NCBI GenBank assembly: GCA_003416985.1
Contig: QVIN01000001.1
Span: 496,001 to 560,000 of the forward strand
Length of the DNA stretch: 64,000 nucleotides
Reading direction: 5' to 3'
Source of the DNA: Duganella sp. BJB480
GTDB lineage: Bacteria > Pseudomonadota > Gammaproteobacteria > Burkholderiales > Burkholderiaceae_D
Positions 15,718 to 25,066 of the stretch are shown here, piece by piece (the stretch's first letter is position 1; each line of letters starts with the position of its first letter). The notes under the pieces were generated by a model. That model made no database searches. It was not told the DNA's origin and saw only the letters and a program-made list of their open reading frames with translations. The translations under genes were made by a program, and so were the position numbers.

Positions 15718-16473
15718 ATGAAAACTACTCTCGCCGCCGCGCTGTGCCTGTTGCCCTTGTTTTGTCTGGCCGAAGACGGACCGCCGATCACGCCTTACCG
15801 GCCGTCCGTGTCCAGTCCGGCGCAATTGCCGGCCGCCGGCCAGCTGGAACTTGAACTGGGTGGCCTGAGCAGCAAGTCCGACGACGGCCGGCGCAACAGC
15901 CTGCCGTACGCGCTCAAGCTGGGCTTCAACGAGCAATGGGGCGTGGTGCTGGTGGGCGAGGGCTTCGTGTCGGCGCCGGACGGCGATGGCGGCCGCGCGC
16001 GCGGCATCGGCGACACGCAGTTCGTGCTCAAGCGCGCCTTCATCCTCAGCGAGGCCAGCGCGCTGGGGCTGGAACTGGGCGCCAAGGCGCCCACCGCCAA
16101 GGACAGCATCGGCAGCGGCCGCGCCGACTACAGCCTCAACGGGATCTACAGCCAGGACATGGGCAGCGTCCACATGGACGCCAACCTCAACGCCACCCGC
16201 CTGGGCGCCTACGATGCCGGCACGGGCCGGGTGCAGACCGGACTGTCGGCCTCGTTCTCGACGCCGGTCAACGAGCGCTGGGGCGTGACCGGCGAGTGGT
16301 CCGGCACCCGCCGCAGCGGCGCGGCCAGCACGGCGCAGGTGCTGGTGGCGATGAGCTACAGCCCCAGCAAGCGGCTGACGGTGGACTTCGGCGCGGCCCA
16401 CGGCATGAACCGCGCGTCGCCGGACTGGGCCTTCTTCAGCGGTGTAGTGTTGCCGCTGGCGCAACTGTGGTGA
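15718..16473 (+). CDS. Outer-membrane beta-barrel 'transporter'-type exported protein
   Basis: A 251-residue protein with a Sec signal peptide (about residues 1-18, MKTTLAAALCLLPLFCLA). The rest alternates hydrophobic and polar residues as in a beta barrel and ends in a terminal aromatic (LPLAQLW), typical of outer-membrane proteins. It resembles the phenol MetA degradation/transporter family (DUF3187/Phenol_MetA_deg type), named from memory. Conserved-looking stretches are IGDTQFVLKR and LELGAKAPTAKDSIGSG. It is divergent from marR, but no functional link to the pump can be read from sequence. Confidence 0.65.
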   Translation: MKTTLAAALCLLPLFCLAEDGPPITPYRPSVSSPAQLPAAGQLELELGGLSSKSDDGRRNSLPYALKLGFNEQWGVVLVGEGFVSAPDGDGGRARGIGDTQFVLKRAFILSEASALGLELGAKAPTAKDSIGSGRADYSLNGIYSQDMGSVHMDANLNATRLGAYDAGTGRVQTGLSASFSTPVNERWGVTGEWSGTRRSGAASTAQVLVAMSYSPSKRLTVDFGAAHGMNRASPDWAFFSGVVLPLAQLW

Positions 16474-16491
16474 GCGATTGCGGCGATTTAT

Positions 16492-16505
16492 GTACGCTAG
16501 CGTAC
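16492..16505. promoter_or_regulatory. 14-bp perfect palindrome upstream of exported RRDD-repeat protein gene
   Basis: GTACGCTAGCGTAC is a perfect dyad without a spacer, 80 bp before the ATG at 16586 and 18 bp after the preceding stop. It could be a repressor site, or a small hairpin in the intergenic transcript. No T-run follows, so it is not an intrinsic terminator. Confidence 0.35.
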
Positions 16506-16585
16506 GGAAAGTTACTCCTCGGTTTGCTAAGATGGGAATTGAGCAAGTTCGCTCAGCCACACTATTACAAGAAAAGAAGGCCATC

Positions 16586-17065
16586 ATGAAAGCCAAGATC
16601 CTCGCCGCCAGCTTGCTGGCGTTGTCCTCCGCAGCTTACGCCAGCGACGTTGGCGTCTCCATCAGCATCGGCCAGCCCGGCTTTTACGGCCGCCTCGATA
16701 TCGGCGACTACCCGCAGCCGCAGGTCATCTACCGCGAGCCGGTGATCGTGCAGCGCCCGGTGCGCTATGTGGAGACCGCGCCGGTCTACCTGCACGTGCC
16801 TCCGGGCCACGCCAAGCACTGGGACAAGCACTGCGCCGAGTATCGCGCCTGCGGCCAGCGCGTGTACTTCGTCGATGACGGCTGGTACCAGAATCAATAC
16901 GTGCCGCGCTATCGCGAGCGTCATGGCGAAGGCCGCCGCGATGATCGTCGCGACGACCGCCGTGACGACCGCCGCGACGACGACCATGGCAACGGCAACG
17001 GCAACGGCCGGGGTCATGGCAACGGTAACGGCCACGGCAACGGCCACGGCAAAGACAAAGACTAA
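16586..17065 (+). CDS. Exported protein with Arg/Asp and Gly/Asn/His repeats
   Basis: A 159-residue protein with a clear Sec signal peptide (MKAKILAASLLALSSAAYAS, cleaved near residue 19). A folded middle follows (VSISIGQPGFYGRLDIGDYP, VPPGHAKHWDKHC, CGQRVYFVDDGWYQ) with two cysteines that may pair. The tail is low complexity: three copies of RRDD, then GNGNGNGRGHGNGNGHGNGH. GAAGG precedes the ATG. The His/Asp-rich tail could bind metal, which is inference. YXXNQYVPRYRE-like motifs occur in related proteins of this family group that I cannot name. Confidence 0.65.
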   Translation: MKAKILAASLLALSSAAYASDVGVSISIGQPGFYGRLDIGDYPQPQVIYREPVIVQRPVRYVETAPVYLHVPPGHAKHWDKHCAEYRACGQRVYFVDDGWYQNQYVPRYRERHGEGRRDDRRDDRRDDRRDDDHGNGNGNGRGHGNGNGHGNGHGKDKD

Positions 17066-17101
17066 GCACGCGGCGCAGGCCGCCGCCCACAGGAGTCAGG
17101 T

Positions 17102-18406
17102 TTGCACAGCAAAATCGTGATCGTAGGCGGCGGGGCGGGCGGGCTGGAGCTCGCCTGCAAGCTCGGCCGCAAGTTGGGGCCGCAGGCGGTGACGCTGGTC
17201 GACAGCCGCCAGTTCCACATCTGGAAGCCGTCGCTGCACGAGGTGGCGGCCGGCACGCTGGACGTGCATCAGGAAGGCTTGTCCTACCCGATGCTGGCCC
17301 ACGACAACGGCTTCACCTTCGTCTACGGGCCGATGCAGGCGCTGGACGAGGCCGGGCGCCGGCTGACGATCGGCCCCATCTACAGCGGCGACAGCGGCCA
17401 GCGCGAACAGGTGCTGCCCGAGCGCCGCATCGGCTACGACGCGCTGGTGCTGGCGGTCGGCAGCGTCTCCAATTATTTCGGCGTGCCCGGCGCGGCCGAA
17501 CACACCATTTCCCTGAACGCCACCGAGGACGCCGAGCGCTTCCGCCTGACGCTGCTGAAGCTGCTCACGCAAGCCGAGCTGCGGAAAAGCACGCGGCCCG
17601 AGGCCGGCGTCGACATCGTCATCATCGGCGGCGGCGCCACCGGCGTCGAGCTGGCGGCCGAGTTGCGCGAGGCCAGCGGCGTGTATGCCGCCTACGATTT
17701 CCATCGCCTCGACGCCGAGCGCGACGTCCGCATCACCCTGCTGGAAGGCGCGCCGCGCATCCTCGCGCCCTTGCCGGACAAGGTGGCGGCAGCCGCGCTG
17801 GACCTGTTGCGCGAACGCGCCGTCACCGTCGTCACCGACACCCGCGTCACCGCCATCACCGCCGATTCGGTGACGGCCGGCGACGTCGTCTATCCGGCGC
17901 AACTGGTGGTGTGGGCGGCCGGCATCAAGGCGCCGCCATGGCTGGCGCAGCTGGGTCTGCCGGTCGCGAAATCGGGCCAGATCGAGGTCGACGGCCACCT
18001 GGCCGTGCCGGGCCATCCGGGCATCCACGCGCTGGGCGATTGCGCCGCCTGCGCCGGGCCGGACGGCAAGCCGGTGCCGCCGCGCGCGCAGGCCGCGCAC
18101 CAGCAGGCCGATTACCTGTTCCAGGCGTTCATGCGCCAGCACCAGGGCAGGGCGCCGCAGGCGCATCCGTACGTCTACCGCGACTACGGTTCGCTGGTGT
18201 CGTTCGGCCAGACCACGACGGTGGGCAGCCTGATGGGATCGCTGAAGGGATTGAGCTGGTTTGTCGACGGCCTGGTCGCGCGGCTGATGTACGTGAGCCT
18301 GCACCTGATGCACCACCGCGCCGTGCTCGGCACGGTGCGCACCGGCGTGCTGGCGCTGGCGCGCTTCCTGATCAAGCGCAGCACGCCGCTGGTCAAGCTG
18401 CACTAG
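17102..18406 (+). CDS. ndh: Type II NADH dehydrogenase (NDH-2)
   Basis: A 434-residue FAD-dependent pyridine nucleotide oxidoreductase. The FAD Rossmann motif VGGGAGGLELA is near residues 7-17, and the NADH-binding VIIGGGATGVELAAEL is near 175-190. The second FAD contact HALGDCAACAG and a hydrophobic C-terminal membrane-association region follow. NDH-2 oxidises NADH and reduces ubiquinone without pumping protons. The start is TTG at 17102, chosen because AGGAG lies 6 bp upstream and homologues begin close to this FAD motif. It is monocistronic. Confidence 0.88.
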   Translation: MHSKIVIVGGGAGGLELACKLGRKLGPQAVTLVDSRQFHIWKPSLHEVAAGTLDVHQEGLSYPMLAHDNGFTFVYGPMQALDEAGRRLTIGPIYSGDSGQREQVLPERRIGYDALVLAVGSVSNYFGVPGAAEHTISLNATEDAERFRLTLLKLLTQAELRKSTRPEAGVDIVIIGGGATGVELAAELREASGVYAAYDFHRLDAERDVRITLLEGAPRILAPLPDKVAAAALDLLRERAVTVVTDTRVTAITADSVTAGDVVYPAQLVVWAAGIKAPPWLAQLGLPVAKSGQIEVDGHLAVPGHPGIHALGDCAACAGPDGKPVPPRAQAAHQQADYLFQAFMRQHQGRAPQAHPYVYRDYGSLVSFGQTTTVGSLMGSLKGLSWFVDGLVARLMYVSLHLMHHRAVLGTVRTGVLALARFLIKRSTPLVKLH

Positions 18407-18449
18407 CACGCCGCCGGTCGAACCGCACCGGCGCGGCGTGCCGGTCTCG

Positions 18450-20909
18450 CTACGGCTTGACGGCGAACAGTCCAAATTCGGCAAGATCCGTAAAGGTGGC
18501 GTCGCCGTTGTTGGCCGCGATGTCGAGGCGGTAGTAGCGATAGGCGCCCGGAGTGGCGACCGTGTAGCCTTTTAGCTGGTTGCGGCCGGTGAACGCCTGG
18601 TCGCTCTGGGTGTCCAGCGTGGTCCAGGCGAGGCCGTCGTTGGACGCCTGCAGCTGCCAGTCCTTGGGATCGCGCGGGACCAGGCCGGTGGAGCTGATCA
18701 CCGTATAGCGCCGCACGGTTTCAGCATGGCCGAGGTCATACTGCAGCCAGCCCGTCGCACCCGGATAGAACCATTGCGTCGCCGAGTTTTTGTCGAAGGC
18801 GTAGCCGGCGTTGGCCGGGTTGTTCTTGCTGTCGCTGGCGGTGCCGCCGGTGGCGATGTTCACCAGCGGATGAGCCGGTGTGGCGCTGTCCTCGGGCGAC
18901 GTCAGGCTGGCGCCGGCGGAGTTGGTTGCCGTAACCGCGTAGTAGTAAGTCGTGCCGTTGGCCACCGAGCGATCCGTGTAGCTGCCGCCCGTGATATCCA
19001 TCGCAATGGTCGAGTAGGGGCCGCCGCTGGAGGTCGAGCGCATCACCGTGTAGCCGGTGGCGCCGGCGGACTGCTGCCAGCGCAGCGGGACGGCGGCATC
19101 GCCCGGCGATGCGTACAGCATGGCGGGCGCGGCGGGGATGACGCTCGGCGCGCGACCGTCGCCGCCGGTGATCTGGACGTTGCTGAAGGTGGAGGTGTTG
19201 AGCGTGCCGTTGGCGTGCGAGACGACCATCAGGCCCACATAGATGGTGTCGGGCAGCGGGGCGTCGATGCGGCCGGCGTCGGTGGCGGCCCAGTTGCTGC
19301 CGTCGGGAGAGATGTAGCCGGTGATCATGTTGCCGACGCGTTCGAGCTTCACCCAGTACGACGGCACGCCGTTCGCGATGGCGAGGGCCTTGTTGCCGTA
19401 GTTGTTGCCGCCGTAGACCGCGAGGTTCTGCATGTTCTGCTCGACCTTGACCTGGTTGCTGACGGCCATCCAGGCGCGGGGCGCGCCCTGGGCCAGGCTG
19501 GTGCGCATCATCACGCCGGCCTTGGCGTACGGGCTGGTGTTCTGGAGCGACTCGACTTTCGCGATGATGGCGCCGTCGCCGGTGAGGGCCTTGTAGCTGA
19601 AGTGGCAGCTGTCGGTCGTGCCCCAGCTGTCGGCGCCCGCGCCCGCCACGCTCCATTTGCCGGCGGCGTAGCTGGACGTGCCGGCCGGCGTGGCGCCGCC
19701 GATCTCGATATTGCTCAAGCCCGAGGTGATGGAGGCGACTGCGGGAATGGCAAGCGGCGGTGGCGGCGTGGCGGTCGAGGTGTCGCTGTCCTTCAGGAAC
19801 ATGAAGCTGCCGCTGTCCACCGGCATCCAGAGGCGTCGCTGAGCGATGTAGGGGGCTTGCATGCCTTTTCGGAGGACATAGGCGCCATGGATCTGATTGA
19901 GCGCGATGTTGCCGCCGCCCCAGCCGCTCCAGCCGCGGTTGGTGGCGTCGGTGAGATAGTAGGCATCGGTGGTGCCAAACGGCAGGGCGGTCGTGGGCAC
20001 GAGTTCGTTCACCCGCGCGTAATATTCGCCGGCCGCCAGCAGGCGGTCGTCCAATTCGGAGTAGACGTCGATGCCTTGCTTCCAGAGCGCCTCGGCCAGC
20101 ATGACCAGCGACCTGAGCTGTCCATGGGCGTGCCCCTGGTCGCGCAGCGAGTCGCCCAGCATGCCGAGGTCGTTGGAGTTGCGCAGGCCGATGTGGGCCA
20201 GCGAGCGGGTCTGGTACACCACCCGGTCCAGCATCGCGCTGTCGTCGTTGAAGATGGCCATCAGGCCGAGGGCGACAAGGGCGAGCGCCCCCTTGTTGGC
20301 GGCGCCGAACTGGTTTTCGCCGTAGGGATTTGCCGCCGGCATCAGGACGTCGTTGAAGTACTTCTTCACGACGGTCGTGTCGTTGTCCGTCCAGCCGCCC
20401 CAGGTGCCGCGCAGGATGTCGGCGGCGCCGACGAACTGGTAGGCGTAGTCGCCCAGATCGAGCATCGACTCGCGGCCCGTGAACGCGGTCTGGGTGGTGG
20501 CCCATGCCATCAGGATTTCGTGTGCTTTCCTGGCGTAGTCGTCGTTGCGTGTGAAATACCACATCCGCGAGAGATTCCAGATGGCGACCATGTCGTTGCG
20601 CCATGCCCAGAGATTCACGTCGGGGGCGCGGCCCACGGTCGCGAACGGCCCGGCCATGGCGTAGGTGAGCTTGGCCTTGCCATCGTTCGCCAACAGCTTG
20701 TAGGCGGACGTCCACGGTTCCCTGCCTTGATCGACGTTGGCCTTGAGCGCGGTGAGATCCGAAAGGCTGAGCGGCGCGCCCGGATGCATGAAAGGGCCCG
20801 CCGTCGCGGCATCGCCGTAAGCCGGGAGCGTGGCCGAGCTCAATGCGAGCAGCGCGGCGGCAAGACGGGTGCGATCGAACGGGGAAGTCTTTTGATTTTG
20901 GTTTTGCAT
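18450..20909 (-). CDS. Secreted multidomain alginate-lyase-like protein with FN3 and F5/8C domains
   Basis: An 819-residue protein with an N-terminal signal region (RLAAALLALSSATLPAYGDA, cleavage near residue 35). Residues about 40-345 are an alpha-toroid alginate lyase-type domain (PWTSAYKLLAND, AHEILMAWATTQTAFTGRES, DQGHAHGQLRSLVMLAEALW). About 395-580 is a concanavalin-like DUF1349-type beta-sandwich (SPYAKAGVMMRTSL). About 590-680 is a fibronectin type III domain. About 690-819 is a discoidin/F5-8C (CBM32-like) domain. It probably cleaves or binds an acidic polysaccharide outside the cell. Substrate is not proven; catalytic His/Tyr were not aligned. It is monocistronic and convergent with ndh. 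Confidence 0.78.
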   Translation of the reverse strand: MQNQNQKTSPFDRTRLAAALLALSSATLPAYGDAATAGPFMHPGAPLSLSDLTALKANVDQGREPWTSAYKLLANDGKAKLTYAMAGPFATVGRAPDVNLWAWRNDMVAIWNLSRMWYFTRNDDYARKAHEILMAWATTQTAFTGRESMLDLGDYAYQFVGAADILRGTWGGWTDNDTTVVKKYFNDVLMPAANPYGENQFGAANKGALALVALGLMAIFNDDSAMLDRVVYQTRSLAHIGLRNSNDLGMLGDSLRDQGHAHGQLRSLVMLAEALWKQGIDVYSELDDRLLAAGEYYARVNELVPTTALPFGTTDAYYLTDATNRGWSGWGGGNIALNQIHGAYVLRKGMQAPYIAQRRLWMPVDSGSFMFLKDSDTSTATPPPPLAIPAVASITSGLSNIEIGGATPAGTSSYAAGKWSVAGAGADSWGTTDSCHFSYKALTGDGAIIAKVESLQNTSPYAKAGVMMRTSLAQGAPRAWMAVSNQVKVEQNMQNLAVYGGNNYGNKALAIANGVPSYWVKLERVGNMITGYISPDGSNWAATDAGRIDAPLPDTIYVGLMVVSHANGTLNTSTFSNVQITGGDGRAPSVIPAAPAMLYASPGDAAVPLRWQQSAGATGYTVMRSTSSGGPYSTIAMDITGGSYTDRSVANGTTYYYAVTATNSAGASLTSPEDSATPAHPLVNIATGGTASDSKNNPANAGYAFDKNSATQWFYPGATGWLQYDLGHAETVRRYTVISSTGLVPRDPKDWQLQASNDGLAWTTLDTQSDQAFTGRNQLKGYTVATPGAYRYYRLDIAANNGDATFTDLAEFGLFAVKP

Positions 20910-20993
20910 AAATTACATGAACATCACCTGCCGGCGCCGCAGCGTCTGGCGTGGATCGGAGCGCAAAGGGCGGAATCGTGGCTGCGTGCGGTC

Positions 20994-21698
20994 CTAGGCG
21001 GCCGGCTTGGGCAGTATCATCGTCAGCGTGACGCCGTGCTCGGCGCCGGCCGCCAGCGTCAGCGTGCCGCCCAGGTAGGCCGCCCGCTCGCGCGCGGTGC
21101 GCAGGCCGAACTTGCCGCTGAGCTGGCCCAGCACGCCCGCCAGCGGCGCGTTCAGGCCGATGCCGTTGTCCTTGACCGTCAACATCACCTCGTCCTCGTT
21201 GTCGTCGACGATGACGTCCACCTCGGTTGCGCGCGCGTGCATGGCGATGTTGCGCAGCGCCTCCTCCAGCGTGTGCAGCAGTACGATGCCGTGGCTGCGT
21301 GGACAGTTGAGCTCGTCCTCCGGCAGGCTGCAGCGCGCGGTCATCTGGTGCTGCTGGCCGAACTGCTCGACCGCCTCGCCCAGCGCCACGCGCACGCCGA
21401 GGAATTCGAGCTTGTCGTTCCACAGCTTGATCTGCATCTGGCGGTTGGTCTCGACGATCTGCATCAGCAGCTGCTTCATGTGGGCGGCGCGGTCCTGCAG
21501 CGCGGCGTCCTGCGGCATTTTCTGCATCAGCAAACCGAGGTGCATGGTGAGCGCGGTCAGCGACGAGCCGAGGCTGTCGTGCAGCTGGCGCGACAGCGAG
21601 CGGCGCTCGTTGTCCCAGCAGGTGTGGACGTGGCCGAGCAGGTCGCTCAGGTCGGCGCTACGCAGGGCGTCTTGTTCTAGTGGTGCCGGGACGGACAT
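20994..21698 (-). CDS. Soluble NarX/DesK-type histidine kinase
   Basis: A 234-residue kinase without sensor or membrane segment. A HisKA_3 dimerisation helix carries the phosphoacceptor in RQLHDSLGSSL (His40). The HATPase domain shows LEEALRNIAMHARAT (N box), VKDNGIGL (G1) and FGLRTARERAAYLGGTL (G2). This family normally pairs with a NarL-type response regulator, but none is adjacent. The nearest partner candidate is the hybrid kinase 75 bp upstream on the same strand. The cytosolic signal it reads, if any, is not apparent. Confidence 0.85.
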   Translation of the reverse strand: MSVPAPLEQDALRSADLSDLLGHVHTCWDNERRSLSRQLHDSLGSSLTALTMHLGLLMQKMPQDAALQDRAAHMKQLLMQIVETNRQMQIKLWNDKLEFLGVRVALGEAVEQFGQQHQMTARCSLPEDELNCPRSHGIVLLHTLEEALRNIAMHARATEVDVIVDDNEDEVMLTVKDNGIGLNAPLAGVLGQLSGKFGLRTARERAAYLGGTLTLAAGAEHGVTLTMILPKPAA

Positions 21699-21773
21699 GG
21701 TTCTCTCTGTTAGGACGGACTGTGTCTCTCGATGATACCCGAGCTTTGCAAGTCGTGGCGCACTCTGGCGCGC

Positions 21774-23405
21774 TCACTGCCGCACCGGCACCCGCACGCA
21801 GCCGCCGATCGCCTCGGTCAGCTGGTCGATGTCGACCGGCTTGACCAGGTGGCGGTCGAAGCCGGCGTCCATCACGCGCCGCAGGTCCTCGGCCAGGCCG
21901 TAGCCGGTCAGGGCGATCAGGCGGATGCCGCGCGTGGCCGGATCGGCGCGCAGCCGGCGCGCCACCTCGTAGCCGTCGATGCCGGGCAGGCCGATGTCGA
22001 CCAGCGCCACGTCCGGCCGCAGGCGCGCGGCGGCCGCCACGCCCTCGTGGCCGTCGGCCGCCGAGTGCACCTCGTAGCCGTAGCAGCTGAGCATCATGGT
22101 CATCATCTCGCGGCCGTCGTCGTTGTCCTCGATCAGCAGGATGGTGGGGCGGCCGGCGCCGCCATGCGCGGCGCCGGCCTCGACCGGAGGGGCCGGCGGC
22201 GCCGCCTGGTGCTCGATGCGCGGCAGGCGCAGCGTGAAGGTGCTGCCGCCGCCCGGCCCCTTGCTGTCGGCGGCGATGTCGCCGCCGTGCAGCTCGGCCA
22301 GCCGGCGCACCAGCGACAGGCCGATGCCCAGGCCGCCCTGCGCGCGGTCCAGCGTGCTCGAGCCCTGCACGAACACGTCGAACACATGCGGCAGCAGGTC
22401 GGCCGCGATGCCGACGCCGGTGTCGCGCACGCTGAGCACGACATCGTCGTTCTCGGTCCAGGTGCGTACCTCGATGCGGCCGCCGGCCGGCGTGTACTTG
22501 AGGGCGTTGTCGATCAGGTTGCTGGTGATCTGCTCCAGCCGCGTGGCGTCGCCCTCGACCCAGCCGGGGTCGAGGTCGTTGACCAGCTCGTAGTCGGCGC
22601 TGCGGCCGGTGGCGCGGTAGGTTTCCAGCGTCTGCGCCACCAGCGCGGCCAGGTCCAGCGGCGCGCGGTTGAGCAGGATCTTGCCCGACATCGCGCGCGA
22701 CAGGTCCAGCAGGTCGTCGACAATGCTGCCCAGGTGCTGGCTCTGGCGCTGGATGATCTTGCGGGCGCGGCCGACGCCGTCGGCCGACACGCCCGGCAGC
22801 CCGATCAGCGAGGCCGCGCTGCTGATGGCCGACAGCGGGTTGCGCAGCTCGTGGCCCAGCATGGCCAGGAACTCGTCCTTGGCGTGGTTTTGCCGCTCGG
22901 CCGATTCGCGTTCCTCGATCTCGCGCGTGAGGCGCTCGTTGGTGGCGGTCAGCTCGGTGGTGCGCTGGCTCAGCTGGCGGGCCTGGCGCTTGAGCTCCTC
23001 GTTCTTGGTGGCCAGCGCGACGAACACCGCGACCTTGGCGTGCAGCACCTGCGGGATCACCGGCGTGAACAGGAAGTCGACCGCGCCGCGCTGGTAGGCC
23101 TTCAGGCGGTCGAGCTCGTCCGCGAGGAAGGCGGTGATGAAGATGATGGGGATGTTGGCCGAGCGCGCGCGCTGGTGGATCGCCTCGGCGGTCTCGAAGC
23201 CGTCCATGCCGGGCATGTTCACGTCCAGCAGGATCACGGCGAAGTCGTGCATCAGCACCTGGCGCAGGGCCTCCTGGCCCGAACGGGCCGCCAGCACCTC
23301 ATAGGCTTCCTGCTCCGCCCACTGGGTGAGCAGGCTGGTCAATGCGAACAGGCTGTTGGCATCGTCGTTGACCACCAGGATTTTGGGTTTTTCAGTTTTA
23401 GGCAC
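21774..23405 (-). CDS. REC-HisKA-HATPase-REC hybrid histidine kinase
   Basis: A 543-residue cytosolic protein. REC1 (about 8-125) has the phosphoacceptor Asp61 in LLDVNMPGMDG, but Thr114 replaces the usual lysine (FLFTPV). A coiled coil (130-175) leads to HisKA with His185 in MLGHELRNPLS, HATPase_c (VRDTGVGIA, GGLGIGLSLVRRLAELHGG), and REC2 (about 420-540) with LVDIGLPGIDG and an intact LVKP. The start is GTG at 23405, because the REC fold begins 8 residues later; an upstream TTG at 23468 would add an unlikely tail. It may feed the orphan kinase gene downstream or a distant regulator. Confidence 0.85.
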   Translation of the reverse strand: MPKTEKPKILVVNDDANSLFALTSLLTQWAEQEAYEVLAARSGQEALRQVLMHDFAVILLDVNMPGMDGFETAEAIHQRARSANIPIIFITAFLADELDRLKAYQRGAVDFLFTPVIPQVLHAKVAVFVALATKNEELKRQARQLSQRTTELTATNERLTREIEERESAERQNHAKDEFLAMLGHELRNPLSAISSAASLIGLPGVSADGVGRARKIIQRQSQHLGSIVDDLLDLSRAMSGKILLNRAPLDLAALVAQTLETYRATGRSADYELVNDLDPGWVEGDATRLEQITSNLIDNALKYTPAGGRIEVRTWTENDDVVLSVRDTGVGIAADLLPHVFDVFVQGSSTLDRAQGGLGIGLSLVRRLAELHGGDIAADSKGPGGGSTFTLRLPRIEHQAAPPAPPVEAGAAHGGAGRPTILLIEDNDDGREMMTMMLSCYGYEVHSAADGHEGVAAAARLRPDVALVDIGLPGIDGYEVARRLRADPATRGIRLIALTGYGLAEDLRRVMDAGFDRHLVKPVDIDQLTEAIGGCVRVPVRQ

Positions 23406-23600
23406 GGGGTCTCTGCATCCTGCTGACACGGCGAAATCTTCGCGGCCTTGTAGCTGCCAGAGAAGCAAGAAATTGTCGCCAAACCATCATATCAATTGCA
23501 TATATGAATGTCAAAAACGGTCCCTCAATCGAACACGGCGGCAGCCATGCGGCGCCAGTGTTCGGCGCCGTACAGACCGCGCCGGCGCGCGTTGCGATAG

Positions 23601-24029
<429 letters not shown>

Positions 24030-24049
24030 ACCCGGCCGGCGCCGGCCGC

Positions 24050-25027
24050 TCAGGCCGGCGCCGGCGACATCGCGTGGTGCTGCTGCGGCGGCATGGGCAT
24101 CATCTGCGCGGTGCAGCAGCGGTTCTTGCCCGAGCGCTTGGCCTCGTACAGCGCGGCGTCCGCCACGGCGATCACCGACGCCACCTGGTCGGCGTCGTCG
24201 GGATAGATGCCGATGCCGATGCTGGTCGACAGGCGCAAGGTCAGGCCGTTGACGAGGTAGGGTTCGGAGACCGCCTCGATCAGCTTGGCGGCCGGCTCGT
24301 GGGTGTCGCCCGGCTGGCTGATATTGCCCATGACGATGACGAACTCGTCGCCGCCGACGCGGGCCACCGTGTCCTCCTTGCGGGCGCAGCCGACCAGGCG
24401 CTGCGCCACCATCTTGAGGATCTCGTCGCCGGCCGCGTGGCCGTGGGTGTCGTTGATGGCCTTGAAGCCGTCCAGGTCCAGGTACATGACGGCGGCCTTG
24501 TTCTGCTGGCGCGTGGCGTGCTGCAGCACGGTGGCGATGCGGTCCTCGAGCAGGCGGCGGTTGGGCAGGCCGGTGAGCGGGTCGTGCAGCGCCAGCTCCT
24601 GCTGCTGGCGGCTGTACTGCGCCAGCTCCTTGTACAGCAGCCGCACCTCGAGCATGTTGTGGATGCGCTTGTGGACCTCCAGCAGGTCGAACGGCTTGCT
24701 GATGAAGTCGCGCGCGCCCGCCTCCAGCGCGGCGATCTTGAAGCTGGGCTGGGCGGTCAGCGCCAGCACCGGCAGGTAGCCGCCCTGTTCGATTTCCTTC
24801 AGGCCCTTCATGACCTGGAAGCCGTTCAGGCCCGGCATCTGCAGGTCCAGCAGGATCAGGTCGTAGCAGTGCTGGCGGTGCAGCGGGCACACCTGCTCGG
24901 GCAGCATGGTGGAGGCGACATCGGTATAGCCGGCTTCGCGCAGGATCTCCAACATCAGTTCGACGTTGTCGGCGCTGTCATCCACCACCAGGATCTTGGC
25001 GTGCAGGATTTCGTCTCGGCTCGGCAT
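24050..25027 (-). CDS. REC-GGDEF response regulator diguanylate cyclase
   Basis: A 325-residue PleD/WspR-like protein. The REC domain (about 10-125) has acidic pocket D16-D17, phosphoacceptor Asp61 (LLDLQMPGLNG) and Lys111 (SKPF). The GGDEF domain (about 145-310) has DLDGFKAINDTHGHAAGD, an intact GGDEF at 225-229 and an allosteric I-site RKED at 216-219. It should make cyclic di-GMP from two GTP when phosphorylated, with product inhibition. ATG at 25027 is chosen; an upstream frame extension lacks similarity. No kinase partner is directly coupled, but two hybrid kinases flank it. Confidence 0.9.
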   Translation of the reverse strand: MPSRDEILHAKILVVDDSADNVELMLEILREAGYTDVASTMLPEQVCPLHRQHCYDLILLDLQMPGLNGFQVMKGLKEIEQGGYLPVLALTAQPSFKIAALEAGARDFISKPFDLLEVHKRIHNMLEVRLLYKELAQYSRQQQELALHDPLTGLPNRRLLEDRIATVLQHATRQQNKAAVMYLDLDGFKAINDTHGHAAGDEILKMVAQRLVGCARKEDTVARVGGDEFVIVMGNISQPGDTHEPAAKLIEAVSEPYLVNGLTLRLSTSIGIGIYPDDADQVASVIAVADAALYEAKRSGKNRCCTAQMMPMPPQQHHAMSPAPA

Positions 25028-25051
25028 ATTGGTCTCTGTCTGTCTCAAATT

Positions 25052-25066
25052 CGGCCATTCTGGCCG
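25052..25066. promoter_or_regulatory. 15-bp dyad in the leader of the diguanylate cyclase gene
   Basis: CGGCCATTCTGGCCG has perfect 6-bp arms around a 3-bp centre. It lies 25 bp before the ATG at 25027 and just downstream of a -10-like TATAAC (minus strand, 25071-25076). It could be an operator or a hairpin in the leader. A second dyad, TTTCCATGTGGAAA at 25131-25144, lies about 55 bp further upstream in an otherwise AT-rich, gene-free stretch. Confidence 0.4.

Noticed and set aside
18726..21680. 984-codon plus-strand ORF opposite the secreted lyase gene
   Set aside because: Shadow ORF with no start context or domain, antisense to a multidomain secreted protein.
23405..23468. Upstream TTG start for the REC-HisKA-REC hybrid kinase
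   Set aside because: It would add 21 residues with no similarity before the receiver fold; the GTG at 23405 gives the expected start of a REC domain.
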